This document shows, piece after piece, positions 1 to 9,367 of a DNA stretch of 64,000 nt. The position numbers and the translations under genes were made by a program. This DNA comes from Pseudoxanthomonas jiangsuensis. GTDB taxonomy: Bacteria; Pseudomonadota; Gammaproteobacteria; Xanthomonadales; Xanthomonadaceae. The notes below the pieces were generated by a model. That model saw only the letters and a list, made by a program, of their open reading frames with translations, had not been told where the DNA came from and searched no databases. Positions within the stretch are counted from its first letter, which is position 1. Each line of letters opens with the position of its first letter. The DNA is taken from positions 178,660-242,659 of the forward strand of contig NZ_PDWL01000002.1 in the NCBI RefSeq assembly GCF_010093185.1, in the 5' to 3' direction.

Positions 1-1034
1 CGCGGCTGCAGGCCGCCGAGGTCCGCGACCTGGGCGGCGGCTGGCTGCTGCCGGGCTTCATCGATGCCCAGGTCAACGGCGGCGGCGGGGTGCTGTTCAA
101 CAACGACACCAGCGTCGAGGCGATCGCCGCGATCGGCCGCGGCCACCGCAGGTTCGGCACCACCGGCTTCCTGCCGACCCTGATCAGCGACGACGCCGAA
201 GTGATGGCGCGCGCGGTGGCCGCCACCCGCGCGGCGATCGCCGCCGGCGTGCCCGGCGTGCTCGGCGTGCACCTGGAAGGGCCGTACATTGCCCCGGGCC
301 GCAAAGGCACCCACGACGCCAGCAAGTTCCGCGTGCCCGATGCCGCCGAGGCGGCGATGGCGACCTCGCTGGACAACGGCGTCACCCTGATCACCCTGGC
401 CCCGGAACGGGTGCCGCTGGACACGATCCGGGCGATGGTCGCGCGCGGCGCGCGGGTGGTGGCCGGGCATACCGCCGCCAGCTACGAGGAGACCCGCGCC
501 GGGCTGGACGCCGGCCTGTGCGGCTTCACCCACCTGTACAACGCGATGTCGCCGCTGCAGGGCCGCGAGCCCGGCGCGGTCGGCGCCGCGCTGGAGGACC
601 GCGACAGCTGGTGCGGTGTGATCGTCGACGGCGTGCACGTGCACCCGGGCGCGTTGCGCGTGGCCCTGACGGCCAAGCCGCGGGGCAAGATCTTCCTGGT
701 CACCGACGCGATGCCGATGGTCGGCTCGGACGATCCCTCGTTCGCGCTGTACGGCGAGGTGATCACCGCGGTGGACGGGGTGGTCCGCAATGCTGCCGGC
801 GCGCTGGCCGGCTCGGCCCTGGACATGGCCACCGCGGTGCGCAACAGCGTGCGCCTGCTGGGCCTGCCGCTGGAGGAGGCCGCGCGCATGGCCTCGACCT
901 ATCCGGCGCAATTCCTGGGCCTGGCCGACCGCCACGGCCGGATCGCGCCGGGCTTGCAGGCCGACCTGGTGCTGCTGGACGAGGCGCTGGAGGTCCGCGA
1001 GACCTGGATCGCGGGCGTGGATTCGGCAGGTTGA
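1..1034 (+). CDS. nagA: N-acetylglucosamine-6-phosphate deacetylase, 5' end outside window
   Basis: Deacetylates GlcNAc-6-phosphate to glucosamine-6-phosphate in amino-sugar catabolism; cytoplasmic metal-dependent amidohydrolase. The frame is open from the first bases of the window and reads GFIDAQVNGGGG before the first internal ATG at 90, so that ATG is not the start and the N-terminus lies upstream. Family landmarks visible: HLEGPYIAPGRKGTH (metal-binding Glu), GHTAAS, HLYNAM with the following QGREPG, and VTDAMP (catalytic Asp). It ends in a TGA that overlaps the TTG start of the next gene by 4 nt, which points to translational coupling with the NagX-like membrane protein. I am sure of the family; full length cannot be judged. 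Confidence 0.95.
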   Translation, partial: RLQAAEVRDLGGGWLLPGFIDAQVNGGGGVLFNNDTSVEAIAAIGRGHRRFGTTGFLPTLISDDAEVMARAVAATRAAIAAGVPGVLGVHLEGPYIAPGRKGTHDASKFRVPDAAEAAMATSLDNGVTLITLAPERVPLDTIRAMVARGARVVAGHTAASYEETRAGLDAGLCGFTHLYNAMSPLQGREPGAVGAALEDRDSWCGVIVDGVHVHPGALRVALTAKPRGKIFLVTDAMPMVGSDDPSFALYGEVITAVDGVVRNAAGALAGSALDMATAVRNSVRLLGLPLEEAARMASTYPAQFLGLADRHGRIAPGLQADLVLLDEALEVRETWIAGVDSAG

Positions 1035-2104
1035 GCGCAAAACCCGCCCGCTTCGCCTCGGTCGACGCCCTGCGCGGCCTGACCGTGGCGGCGATGCTGC
1101 TGGTCAACAACCCGGGCGACTGGGGCCTCGTCTACCCGCCGCTGCTGCACGCCGACTGGCATGGCTGCACCCCGACCGACCTGGTGTTCCCGTTCTTCCT
1201 GTTCATCGTCGGCGTGTCGATCGCGCTGGGCGTGGTCCCGCGCGCCGAGGACGGCGCCGACCGCGGCGTCCTGCTGCGCGCGGTGGCGGTGCGCGCCGTG
1301 CGCATCCTCGGCATGGGCCTTTTGCTGCACCTGCTGGCCTGGTGGTGGCTGGACCTGGCGCACTACCGGCCCTGGGGCGTGCTGCAGAGGATCGGGCTGT
1401 GCTTCCTCGCCGCCGGTGCGGTGGCGCTGTGGCTCAGGCCGCGGGCGCAGTGGCTGCTGCTGGGCGTCCTGCTGCTCGGCTGGTGGGCGTTGCTGGCCTG
1501 GGGCGGCAGCTACGCGCCCTGGGAGAACCTGGCCAGCCGGATCGACGATGCGCTGCTCGGACCGTGGCTGTACGCGCACGACCCGGCCAGCGGCCGCGGC
1601 CACGATCCGGAAGGCCTGGCGAGCACCCTGGGGGCACTGGCGACCACGCTGCTGGGCCTGCGTGCGGGCGACTGGCTGCGCCGCGGCCGCACCCGCGTGC
1701 TGTGGCTCGCCGGCGCCGTGGCGCTGCTGGGCGGCTGGCTGTGGTCGGCCTGGCTGCCCTGGAACAAGAACCTGTGGACCTCGTCCTACGTGCTGTGGAC
1801 CGGCGGCTGGGCGCTATGGGCGCTGGCCGCGGCGCACGCGCTGGTCGATGCGCGCGGCTGGCCGGCGCTGGGCCGCAGTTTCGGGGTCAACGCGATCGCC
1901 GCCTATGCCGGCTCGGCGGTGATGGTCTACGCCTTCGCCGGGCTGGGCTGGTGGGAGCCGATCTACCAGGCGCTGTTCGCCGGCTGGATGACGCCGCGGT
2001 TCGGGCCGTACCTGCCATCGCTGGTGTTCGCGCTGGCCTTCGTCGGGGTGTGGTGGCTGGTGGTGCTCTGGATGGACCGGCGCGGCTGGCACCTGAAGAT
2101 CTGA
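1031..2104 (+). CDS. nagX: NagX-like membrane protein (COG4299 / DUF5009 acyltransferase family)
   Basis: Polytopic inner-membrane protein, 357 aa, related to heparan-alpha-glucosaminide N-acetyltransferases and to the NagX proteins encoded beside bacterial nag genes, where a role in GlcNAc or chito-oligosaccharide uptake or modification has been proposed. The N-terminus reads RFASVDALRGLTVAAMLLVNNPGDW, the usual opening of the family (ASxDxxRG then a membrane span with NNPG), followed by a conserved PTDLVFPFFLFIVGVS helix and about eight to ten further hydrophobic segments. I chose TTG at 1031 because it directly precedes the family's normal N-terminus and overlaps the nagA stop (TTGA); no ATG or GTG lies nearby in frame. 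The exact substrate is inferred from context only. Confidence 0.82.
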   Translation: MSAKPARFASVDALRGLTVAAMLLVNNPGDWGLVYPPLLHADWHGCTPTDLVFPFFLFIVGVSIALGVVPRAEDGADRGVLLRAVAVRAVRILGMGLLLHLLAWWWLDLAHYRPWGVLQRIGLCFLAAGAVALWLRPRAQWLLLGVLLLGWWALLAWGGSYAPWENLASRIDDALLGPWLYAHDPASGRGHDPEGLASTLGALATTLLGLRAGDWLRRGRTRVLWLAGAVALLGGWLWSAWLPWNKNLWTSSYVLWTGGWALWALAAAHALVDARGWPALGRSFGVNAIAAYAGSAVMVYAFAGLGWWEPIYQALFAGWMTPRFGPYLPSLVFALAFVGVWWLVVLWMDRRGWHLKI

Positions 2105-2122
2105 GCGGCGGCGATCGGTCGC

Positions 2123-3409
2123 CTACGGAGGACTGCCGGATGCGTCCCGGCACTGCGCCGCCCGCGCGAGCAAAAGCTCGCGCTCGCGGGCGTTGGCGGT
2201 CATCGCCGCGGCGCGCTCGAACTCGGTGCGGGCCTCACCGTGGCGCTCCAGCCGGAACAGCAGATCGCCGCGCACGCTCGGCAGCAGGTGGTAGCCGGCC
2301 AGTTTCGGCTCGGTGGCCAGCGCCTCGACCAGCGGCAGGGCCGCGGCCGGTCCCGAGGCCATCGATACCGCCACCGCCCGGTTGAGCTCCACCACCGGCG
2401 ACGGCGCGACCCGCGCCAGGGTCGCGTACAGGCCGGCGATCCGCGGCCAGTCGGTGGCGTCCGCCGTGAGCGCGCGCGCGTGGCAGGCCGCGATCGCCGC
2501 CTGCAGGGCATAAGGACCCTCGCCGCCGCCGAGGCGTTCGGCCATCGCCAGCGATTCCAGGCCGCGGCCGATCAGCAGCCGGTCCCAGCGCGCGCGGTCC
2601 TGTTCCAGCAACAGCACCGGCGCCCCGTCCGCGCCGGTGCGCGCGGGCAGGCGCGAGGCCTGGAGCTCCATCAGCGCCAGCAGCCCGTGCACGTCCGGCT
2701 CGGCCGGCATCAGTCCGGCCAGCACCCGGCCCAGGCGCAGGGCCTCCTCGCACAGCGCCGGCCGCGTCCAGTCCTCGCCGGCGGTAGCGGCGTAGCCTTC
2801 GTTGAACACCAGGTAGACCACGCCCAGCACCGCGGCCAGGCGTTCGGGCAGTTCCTCGCGCCGCGGGATCTCGAACGGCACCCGGGCCTCGGCCAGGGTC
2901 CGCTTGGCGCGGACGATGCGCTGGGCCACCGTGGCCTCGCTGGCGAGGAAGGCGCGGGCGATCTCGCCGGTCTCCAGGCCGCCGAGCAGGCGCAGGGTCA
3001 GCGCCACCCGCGAGTCCGGCGGCAGCACCGGATGGCAGGCGATGAACATCAGCCGCAAAAGGTCGTCGCCGACGCTGTCGTCGAGCAGCTCGTCGCCGCG
3101 CCGGCCGGCGTCCTCCTGCCACTGCTCCAGCTCCCAGGCCAGCTGCACGTGCTTCTCCTCGCGCAGCCGGTAATGGCGCAGGCGGTCGATGGCGCGATTG
3201 CGTGCGGTGGTCATGAGCCAGGCCCCGGGATTGTCCGGAATGCCGCCGTCGGGCCATTTCTCCAGCGCGGCGACCAGCGCGTCCTGGGCCAGTTCCTCGG
3301 CCAGGCCGACGTCGCGGACGATCCGGACCAGGCCGGCGATCACCCGGGCCGATTCCATCCGCCAGACCGCATCGATGGTGCGGTGGATGTCGTGCTGCGG
3401 CGTGCTCAT
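2123..3409 (-). CDS. ECF RNA polymerase sigma factor, ECF42-type with long C-terminal domain
   Basis: 428-aa sigma-70-family factor. Region 2 is in the first about 90 residues (AEELAQDALVAALEKWP, then GAWLMTTARNRAIDRLRHYRL), and a region 4 helix-turn-helix follows (ARAFLASEATVAQRIVRAKRTL). The remaining 200-plus residues form the DUF6596/TPR-like extension typical of the ECF42 group, which lacks an ordinary anti-sigma partner. ECF42 genes characteristically sit beside YCII/DGPF-domain proteins, exactly what lies upstream here (3503-3928) together with a DUF1428 protein (4030-4398). The start ATG at 3409 is the only one that keeps the whole of region 2. Targets are probably the neighbouring genes, but I see no verified promoter motif. 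No anti-sigma gene is present nearby. Confidence 0.9.
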   Translation of the reverse strand: MSTPQHDIHRTIDAVWRMESARVIAGLVRIVRDVGLAEELAQDALVAALEKWPDGGIPDNPGAWLMTTARNRAIDRLRHYRLREEKHVQLAWELEQWQEDAGRRGDELLDDSVGDDLLRLMFIACHPVLPPDSRVALTLRLLGGLETGEIARAFLASEATVAQRIVRAKRTLAEARVPFEIPRREELPERLAAVLGVVYLVFNEGYAATAGEDWTRPALCEEALRLGRVLAGLMPAEPDVHGLLALMELQASRLPARTGADGAPVLLLEQDRARWDRLLIGRGLESLAMAERLGGGEGPYALQAAIAACHARALTADATDWPRIAGLYATLARVAPSPVVELNRAVAVSMASGPAAALPLVEALATEPKLAGYHLLPSVRGDLLFRLERHGEARTEFERAAAMTANARERELLLARAAQCRDASGSPP

Positions 3410-3502
3410 GGGCGGCGATCAGAGCATCGACGTGGCGGTGGGGCACATCGCATGCCTCCTCGCATCGCGTGTGTTGGCACGCGCTTCGACGGGACGCCCG
3501 GA

Positions 3503-3928
3503 TCAGGCACGCGCGGCGATGCCGGCGCGCAGCCTTTGTTCCTGCTCGCGCAGGTCCGGGGAGAGCGCATCGCCGAAATCCTCGGCCTCGAACACCGGGC
3601 GGATCTCGATCTCGCAGTCCTCCGGGTGCGGGTTGGGGCAGCGACGCGCCCATTCGATCGCTTCCTCCAGCGAGCGCACCTGCCACAGCCAGAAGCCGGC
3701 TACCAGTTCCTTGGTCTCGGCGAAGGGACCGTCCACCACTGTGCGCCGGGAGCCGGAATAGCGCACCCGTACCCCGCGGGAACTCGGATGCAGGCCTTCG
3801 CCGGCGAGCATCACCCCGGCCCTGACCAGTTCCTCGTTGAAGCGGCCCATCGCCTCCAGCAGCTGCGGACCGGGCATCTCCCCGGCCTCGGAACCGGTGG
3901 AGGCCTTGACCATCACCATCACGCGCAT
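3503..3928 (-). CDS. YCII-related / DGPF-domain protein
   Basis: 141-aa small cytoplasmic protein of the YCII superfamily (dimeric ferredoxin-like fold). It carries the signature VVDGPFAETKELVAGFW that gives DGPF proteins their name, and a C-terminal PEDCEIEIRPVFEAEDF segment. The start at 3928 gives MRVMVMVKAS, the expected first beta strand, and is preceded by a GGGGAG ribosome-binding site; longer in-frame starts upstream would add an Arg/Ala-rich stretch unlike the family. It sits 93 nt upstream of the ECF42 sigma gene in the same orientation, the conserved pairing for this sigma group. Biochemical function is unknown; an enzymatic or ligand-binding role is only a guess. Confidence 0.88.
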   Translation of the reverse strand: MRVMVMVKASTGSEAGEMPGPQLLEAMGRFNEELVRAGVMLAGEGLHPSSRGVRVRYSGSRRTVVDGPFAETKELVAGFWLWQVRSLEEAIEWARRCPNPHPEDCEIEIRPVFEAEDFGDALSPDLREQEQRLRAGIAARA

Positions 3929-4029
3929 CTCGTGCTCCCCGTTCGTCAGCGCCGCCGGCCGGTTGCCGGCGCATGGATCGACGACGTGCGGCCGGGGTGC
4001 GTTTCGACACGCCGGCGCCGCCGGGGACC

Positions 4030-4398
4030 TCATTCCCCCGGATGCATCTCCACGATCGGCTTGAAGCCGCCCCAGAACATGCGCTTGCCGTCGAACGGCA
4101 TCGAATCGGGTCCCATCGAGGCGATCCGCGGGTCGGCCATCACCTGCTTGTTGACCTTGTCGCGGTGCGCGCGCGAGCGGTAGCGGATCCAGGAGAACAG
4201 CACCACCTCGTCCGGCTTGAGCTTGACCGCCTGCGGGAACGAGGTGAGCTTGCCGGGCTGCACGTCGTCGGCCACGCACTCCACGTACTCCAGCGCGCCG
4301 TATTCCAGCCAGACCTTGCCGGCCTTGCGCGCGATCCTGCGGTAGTCCTGGACCTTGTCCTTCGGCACCGGCAACACGAAACCGTCCACGTACGCCAT
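4030..4398 (-). CDS. DUF1428 family protein (YbaA-like)
   Basis: 122-aa cytoplasmic protein closely resembling the DUF1428/YbaA family: MAYVDGFVLPVPKDKV at the start, LEYGALEYVECVADDV in the middle and MPFDGKRMFWGGFKPIVE at the end. Family members are dimeric alpha-beta barrel proteins with no established activity. The ATG at 4398 has an excellent ribosome-binding site (AAGGAGG, 6 nt upstream), which settles the start. It is the first gene of a three-gene minus-strand group with the DGPF protein and the ECF42 sigma factor; the 101-nt gap to the DGPF gene holds no obvious terminator. Confidence 0.9.
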   Translation of the reverse strand: MAYVDGFVLPVPKDKVQDYRRIARKAGKVWLEYGALEYVECVADDVQPGKLTSFPQAVKLKPDEVVLFSWIRYRSRAHRDKVNKQVMADPRIASMGPDSMPFDGKRMFWGGFKPIVEMHPGE

Positions 4399-4518
4399 GG
4401 GAAACCTCCTTACGCTGTCGGGATGGGCCGGACCCTGCCGGCTTCGATGACGCGACGGACGGCGGGGACGGTGATCGACACGTTGCCGCGAAGGACGTTC
4501 AGGACGCGTGCGCAACCC

Positions 4519-5745
4519 CTACGGGGAACGTGCGGCGGCGATCGCGGCGATCCGGGCCTTGCGCAGGGCCTGTCCCACCTGCGGCCCGGCCAGGTGCGCG
4601 CCGCCGGGCAGGTCGCGGGCGTTCACCGCGGCGGCGGCGGCATGCAGCCGCCGCAACGCCGGGCCCTGCGGGTAGTCCGCCTCCTCCTGGCCGAGGCGGC
4701 CGCGCTTGTCGGCCTCGCAGGCGATGGCGATCCGGGCCACGCGCTCGGGACGGCGGAAGGCGTCGCAGCGCTCGAGCAGTTCCAGCACGGTGGCGTCGCG
4801 CAGCTCGGCCAGGCGGTGCACGTTGAGGTGTTCGCGGCACACGGCTTCGGCCAGGCGGCGGTGCTCGGTCGGCACCTTCAGCCGCTCGCACAGCGCCGCC
4901 AGCGGCTTGAGTCCGGCGTGCTCGTGACCGATGTGCCTGGGCAGCACGTGCGCCGGCGTGCGCGCCTTGCCCAGGTCGTGGGTCAGGGCGGCGAAGCCGA
5001 CCAGGTCGTCCCCCGGCGCCAGCCGCGCGGCCATGTCGCTGACCAGCTGCTGGTGGATGCCGGTGTCGATCTCCGGGTGGAACTCGGCCCTCTGCGGCAC
5101 GCCGTACAGCGCGTCCACCTCCGGCAGCACCGCGGCCAGCGCGCCACAGGCGTGCAGGGTGGCGAGGAAGGCCGATGGTCGCGGCGCGGCCAGGGCCTTG
5201 CGCAGTTCCTGCCAGACCCGCTCGGGCACAAGCGTGTCCAGTTCGCCGCTGGCGGCCATCTGCCGCATCAGGGCCATCGTCTCCGGCGCGACCTCGAAGC
5301 CCAGCGGCGCCAGCCGGGCCATGAACCGGGCCGCGCGCAGCACCCGCAGGGGATCCTCGGCGAAGGCCGGACCGACGTGGCGCAGGATCCGCCGCTGCAG
5401 GTCGTCCGCGCCGCCATAGGGATCGACCAGGTCGCCACGGGCGTCGCGGGCGATCGCATTGATGGTGAAGTCGCGGCGCTGCAGGTCCTCCTCCAGCGTC
5501 ACCGAGGGATCGGCATCGACCACGAAGCCGCGGTGGCCGCGCCCGCTCTTGCGCTCGGTCCGGGCCAGGGCGTGCTCCTCGCCGCTGTGCGGATGCAGGA
5601 ACACCGGGAAGTCGCGGCCGACCGGACGAAAGCCGGCATCGAGCATCTGCTGCGGGGTGGCGCCGACCACGACCCAGTCGCGGTCGCCCGGCGGCAATCC
5701 GAGCAGGGCGTCGCGGACGGCGCCGCCGACGAGGTAGGTGTCCAT
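4519..5745 (-). CDS. cca: CCA-adding tRNA nucleotidyltransferase (multifunctional, HD domain)
   Basis: 408 aa. Builds or repairs the 3' CCA end of tRNAs from CTP and ATP without a template. The N-terminal class II nucleotidyltransferase domain shows GGAVRD (residues 7-12) and the metal-binding pair D21/D23 in [19 protein letters not shown] and the [12 protein letters not shown] motif follow. The C-terminal half carries an HD phosphohydrolase domain ([14 protein letters not shown]), so this is the Escherichia coli-type enzyme with phosphatase and phosphodiesterase activity, and the length matches (about 410 aa). It starts 5 nt after the slt stop codon, so slt and cca form one transcription unit. 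Confidence 0.96.
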   Translation of the reverse strand: MDTYLVGGAVRDALLGLPPGDRDWVVVGATPQQMLDAGFRPVGRDFPVFLHPHSGEEHALARTERKSGRGHRGFVVDADPSVTLEEDLQRRDFTINAIARDARGDLVDPYGGADDLQRRILRHVGPAFAEDPLRVLRAARFMARLAPLGFEVAPETMALMRQMAASGELDTLVPERVWQELRKALAAPRPSAFLATLHACGALAAVLPEVDALYGVPQRAEFHPEIDTGIHQQLVSDMAARLAPGDDLVGFAALTHDLGKARTPAHVLPRHIGHEHAGLKPLAALCERLKVPTEHRRLAEAVCREHLNVHRLAELRDATVLELLERCDAFRRPERVARIAIACEADKRGRLGQEEADYPQGPALRRLHAAAAAVNARDLPGGAHLAGPQVGQALRKARIAAIAAARSP

Positions 5746-5750
5746 GGGCG

Positions 5751-7742
5751 TTACTGCGCGGCGGCCGGGCAGGCGAAGGCCTTGCGCGCGCCGCCGGTGC
5801 GGCCGAGCAGGCGCTCGCCGACCGGCAAAGCGTCGCCGTTGAGTCGCCAGTCGTAGATCACGCTGAAGGCCAGCACGCGGGCGACGTAGTCGCGGGTTTC
5901 CTTGTAGCTGATGGTCTCGATCCAGATGTCCGGATCGAACCCGGGCCTTTGCGACTGCCAGCGCGCCACCGGGGTCGGGCCGGCGTTGTAGGCGGCGATG
6001 GCCACGTAGGTGGCGCCGTACTTGTCCTCCATCTCGCGCAGGTAGGCGCTGCCCAGGGCGATGTTGGTCGAGGCGTCGTACAGGCTGTCGGCGCCGGCGT
6101 AGGCCAGGCCGGTGCGCCGGGACACGCCGGCGGCGGTGCCCGGCAGCAGCTGCATCAGCCCGCGGGCGTTGGCCGGCGAGCGCGCGGCGGGATTGAACAC
6201 GCTCTCGGCGCGGATCTCGGCGGCGATCCAGGCCGGGTCCAGGTCGTGGCGCCGGGCGGCGGCGCGGATGTCGGCGTCGTGGTGCAGGGGGAAACGCAGG
6301 GCGTACAGGCGCTGCTCTTCCGGCGGCTTGCCCAGGGAGAACACCGCACGGTCGAACCAGCCCTGTTCCTGGGCCAGGGCCACCGCGGTGCGGCGACGGG
6401 CATCGTCGAAACGCGAGAGCGCGTCGCTCCATTCGCGCACGGCCCATCCGGGCTGGTCGATCCGGTACAGGGCCAGGGCGCGGACCAGGGCCGGGTCGCG
6501 GGCGACCTCGGCGCGCAGGCCGGACCCTTCCGGCGGCTGCCACGGGCACAGCGCATACGGCTGGCGCAGGCGGTCGGCGGCGAGGAAGCCATGGAAGGTG
6601 GGGGTGGCCGCGGTCTGCCGGAACAGGGCCTGGGCCTCGGCCGCGCGACCGGTCTTCTCCAGCATCCGCGCCTCGAACCAGCGCCAGCGCGAATCCTCGC
6701 GCTGCTTCGCCGGCATCTTCCGCAGGGCTTCCAGCGCCGCCTTCCAGTCGCCGCGGGCCATGGCCTCGCGCACCCGCCATTCGTGCAGGCGTTCGTCGTA
6801 GGCCGAGGCCGGCACCGCCTCCAGCCGGCGCGCCGAGCCGGGCAGGTAGGAGGCCACCGTCCACAAGGCGATCTGGTACAGGACCCGGCCGCGTTCGGCC
6901 TCGTCCATGCCCAGCGCCGGGGCCAGCTGCGCGAGCTGGCGTTCGGCGCCGTCCGGGTCGGTCTTCGCCAGCCGCGCCAGTCCGGCCGCGGCGACCCGGC
7001 GGCTGCGCGCATCGCGCGGCCACTGCGCGGCGCGGGCGTGCGGGGCCTGGACGAAGGCGGCGTAGTCGGCGGCCAGCGCCTGCGCGGCCGCGGGCAGGCC
7101 GCGCGCGGCGGTGCGCATCACCGCGGCGTCGCCCTCGGCCACGGCCAGGTCGAAGCGCTCCCAGCGCAGGGCCTCGTCGAGGGCGCCGCGGGCGGCAAGT
7201 GCGGCGAACACCGGGTCGCAGGCATCGGGCAGGGACTTGCCTTGGCGCCATAGCGCCTGCGCCTGCGCGTTCCAGTCCGGTCCGGCGCGGCCCAGCGACT
7301 GCAGGGCGTCCAGGCGCGCGCAAAGCAGGCCGGCGTCATCCTGCGGGCGCCAGTCGGCCAGCAGCGCGCTCCAGTCCTTGCGCCGCGACAGGGCGGCCAG
7401 CCACAGGCTGCGCAACGAGGCCGCCGCGGCCTGGCCGTCGTAGCGCTGCAGGAAGGCGCGGACCTGGCCGGCGTCGGCACGGTCGAGGTCGCGCGAGAGG
7501 CGGGCGAACTCCAGCCACGGCAGGCGCGGGTCGGCGCGCAGGGCCTCGACCTGCCCGGGCGCGAGCTGGCCGCCGCGCGCGGCGGCCAGGGCGGCCTTCA
7601 TCGCCGCGTCGTTCTCAGCGCCGGCGGGCGCGGCCACCGCCGGCAGCGCGGCCAGCAGCAGGCAGATCAGCAGGCCCGGCAGCATGGCTTGGGGCAGGCG
7701 AAGACGGCGTTGCGAGGACGGGATGGTGAAGGCGCGCGACAT
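5751..7742 (-). CDS. slt: soluble lytic murein transglycosylase
   Basis: 663-aa periplasmic enzyme that cleaves the MurNAc-GlcNAc bond with formation of 1,6-anhydro-MurNAc. A signal peptide (about residues 1-38: basic start, [20 protein letters not shown]) is followed by a long alpha-helical superhelix of the Slt70 type and a C-terminal SLT domain. The catalytic glutamate is E513 in [21 protein letters not shown] and AIAAYNAGP follow as in the family. The start at 7742 is supported by the position of the signal peptide and by a -10 box placed for a leaderless transcript. cca follows after 5 nt. Confidence 0.95.
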   Translation of the reverse strand: MSRAFTIPSSQRRLRLPQAMLPGLLICLLLAALPAVAAPAGAENDAAMKAALAAARGGQLAPGQVEALRADPRLPWLEFARLSRDLDRADAGQVRAFLQRYDGQAAAASLRSLWLAALSRRKDWSALLADWRPQDDAGLLCARLDALQSLGRAGPDWNAQAQALWRQGKSLPDACDPVFAALAARGALDEALRWERFDLAVAEGDAAVMRTAARGLPAAAQALAADYAAFVQAPHARAAQWPRDARSRRVAAAGLARLAKTDPDGAERQLAQLAPALGMDEAERGRVLYQIALWTVASYLPGSARRLEAVPASAYDERLHEWRVREAMARGDWKAALEALRKMPAKQREDSRWRWFEARMLEKTGRAAEAQALFRQTAATPTFHGFLAADRLRQPYALCPWQPPEGSGLRAEVARDPALVRALALYRIDQPGWAVREWSDALSRFDDARRRTAVALAQEQGWFDRAVFSLGKPPEEQRLYALRFPLHHDADIRAAARRHDLDPAWIAAEIRAESVFNPAARSPANARGLMQLLPGTAAGVSRRTGLAYAGADSLYDASTNIALGSAYLREMEDKYGATYVAIAAYNAGPTPVARWQSQRPGFDPDIWIETISYKETRDYVARVLAFSVIYDWRLNGDALPVGERLLGRTGGARKAFACPAAAQ

Positions 7743-7755
7743 GCGTTCGAATATA
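7740..7755 (-). promoter_or_regulatory. predicted leaderless promoter -10 box of slt
   Basis: On the minus strand TATATT (7755-7750) is separated by 7 nt from the slt ATG (7742-7740). With the usual -10 to +1 distance, transcription would begin at or within a base of the ATG. No Shine-Dalgarno sequence lies before the ATG, which fits a leaderless message. Confidence 0.5.
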
Positions 7756-7842
7756 CCCAACGCGCCTGAATGGCCGTGACGGCGCGTACCTCCTCGGGAA
7801 CGCGTCGGCACGCCGCCCGGGCGCCCTGCCGATGGAGCGCCC

Positions 7843-8649
7843 GTGAATCCCTGGATGTATCTGCTGTTTCCCCTGCTCGGCATCGCGGCCGGGATCCTCG
7901 CCGGCCTGCTCGGCGTCGGCGGCGGCCTGGTCCTGGTCGCCGCCCTGGCCTGGCTGCTGCCCTGGTTCGGGGTACCGCAAGAGGCGGCGATGCACGCGGC
8001 CCTGGCCAGTTCGCTGGCCAGCATCGTGCTGACTGCGGCGTCCTCGGCGCGGGCGCACGCCGCGCGCGGCAGCGTGCTGTGGCCGACGGTGGCGTGGATG
8101 GTGCCCGGCCTTCTGCTCGGTGGCTGGCTGGGCAGCGGCCTGGCGGTGAAGCTGGACGACGAGGCCTTGCGCTGGATCGTGGCCGGCTACTGCCTGCTGG
8201 CGGCCTGGCAGATCGGCTTCGGCCGCACCCGGGCGCCGGTCGACGGCAGCGAGGTCGCCGCGCCGCGCGGCTGGCCGATGACCGTCGCCGGCGGCGGCAT
8301 CGGCGCCCTGTCGGCGGTGGTCGGGATCGGCGGCGGCAGCATGACCGTTCCCCTGCTGGTCTGGCGCGGGGTACGGCCGGTGCGCGCGGTCGGTACCTCC
8401 AGCGCCTGCGGCGTCGCCATCGGCCTGGCCAGCGCCCTGGGCTACGCCCTGCACGCGCCGGATGGAGCATTGCCGCGGCATGCGCTCGGCTACGTCTACC
8501 TGCCGGCGGCGGTGGGCGTAGCGCTGGCCTCGGTGCTGGCCGCGCCCTGGGGCACGCGCCTGGCGCACCGGCTCAGCGCGCAGGCCTTGCGGCGGGTGTT
8601 CGCGCTGTTCCTGCTGGCGGTGGGCCTGAGCGTGCCCTGGTCGGGCTGA
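7843..8649 (+). CDS. TauE/SafE family membrane transporter (TSUP)
   Basis: 268-aa inner-membrane protein with about eight hydrophobic segments, in two repeats that each hold a Gly-rich motif: LAGLLGVGGGLVLVAAL near the N-terminus and SAVVGIGGGSMTVPLLVW in the middle. This is the hallmark of the TSUP (sulfite exporter TauE/SafE) family, which moves sulfite, sulfoacetate and other organosulfur or C2 anions. The GTG start at 7843 has GGAG about 7 nt upstream; an ATG 12 nt further in is an alternative. It is transcribed divergently from slt. The substrate cannot be told from sequence. Confidence 0.88.
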   Translation: MNPWMYLLFPLLGIAAGILAGLLGVGGGLVLVAALAWLLPWFGVPQEAAMHAALASSLASIVLTAASSARAHAARGSVLWPTVAWMVPGLLLGGWLGSGLAVKLDDEALRWIVAGYCLLAAWQIGFGRTRAPVDGSEVAAPRGWPMTVAGGGIGALSAVVGIGGGSMTVPLLVWRGVRPVRAVGTSSACGVAIGLASALGYALHAPDGALPRHALGYVYLPAAVGVALASVLAAPWGTRLAHRLSAQALRRVFALFLLAVGLSVPWSG

Positions 8650-8656
8650 GCGGCTC

Positions 8657-9358
8657 TCAGCCACCGCAGCTCGCGGCGACGATGCCGGCCCGTCGTTCGT
8701 ACTCGCCGCGCCGGCGCTCGGCGTTGTCGGGATGGGCGAAGCGCCAGCGCGACTCCGCCTCGCGCGCGTAGCGGCGCCAGGCTTCGCAGGCGCCGCCGTC
8801 CGCCACCCGCGCGCACTGGTCGCGCACCACTTCGCAGGCCTGGCCGGCGCCGGCCGCCGGGTTGCCGTCCAGGCCGACGGTGCGCAGGCCGATGCAGCGC
8901 GGCGGCTGCTCGGCCTCCTCGGCCAGGTAGCTGTCGCCGTCGTAGGTTTGGCAGCGGAACAGCGGCGGGGGCGGCAGGCGATCGCTGTCGGCGGGCGTGG
9001 GTTGCGGCGCCTCGCGCGCCAGGGTCGCGCTGTCGAGGATGCGCGGCTGCCGATCTTCGGTGCCGGTGCTGGACGGTGCCGCGGTTGCGGCCGCCGGTTC
9101 CGCGAAACCGGGCGGTGGCGCGGAGGATGCGGGTGCGGACATCCCGGCTGCGGTCGCGGGCGTGCTGGCCACGCCGGGAACCGTCTGCTCGCGCTGGGTG
9201 CTGCCGGCCGGGCAGGGCCGGTTCTGCACGGTGAGGTTGCCGCCGGCGTCGGTGCAGCGGTAGATCGTCACCGCCTGCGCGCCGGCGCCAGGGGCGATCG
9301 CCCACAGGCACAGCGCGAGCAGCAGCAGGGGAAGCGATCGGAGCGCGTACGGCGGCAT
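8657..9358 (-). CDS. DUF4124 domain-containing exported protein (first of a pair)
   Basis: 233 aa. A signal peptide (LPLLLLALCLWAIAPGAGAQA) is followed directly by a DUF4124-type segment, VTIYRCTDAGGNLTVQNRPCPAGS, a small Cys-containing domain common in Xanthomonadaceae envelope proteins. A low-complexity Ala/Pro/Thr linker (about residues 60-110) leads to a second Cys-containing region (LFRCQTYDGDSYLAEE, CEVVRDQCARV) and a Trp/Arg-rich C-terminus. It lies 9 nt downstream of a paralogue with the same architecture. Periplasmic location is predicted; function is unknown. Confidence 0.8.
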   Translation of the reverse strand: MPPYALRSLPLLLLALCLWAIAPGAGAQAVTIYRCTDAGGNLTVQNRPCPAGSTQREQTVPGVASTPATAAGMSAPASSAPPPGFAEPAAATAAPSSTGTEDRQPRILDSATLAREAPQPTPADSDRLPPPPLFRCQTYDGDSYLAEEAEQPPRCIGLRTVGLDGNPAAGAGQACEVVRDQCARVADGGACEAWRRYAREAESRWRFAHPDNAERRRGEYERRAGIVAASCGG

Positions 9359-9367
9359 CGGGCGGGT

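Noticed and set aside
90..1034. ATG at 90 as the nagA start
   Set aside because: The frame is open from base 3 and encodes conserved NagA residues before this ATG, so the gene simply begins outside the window.
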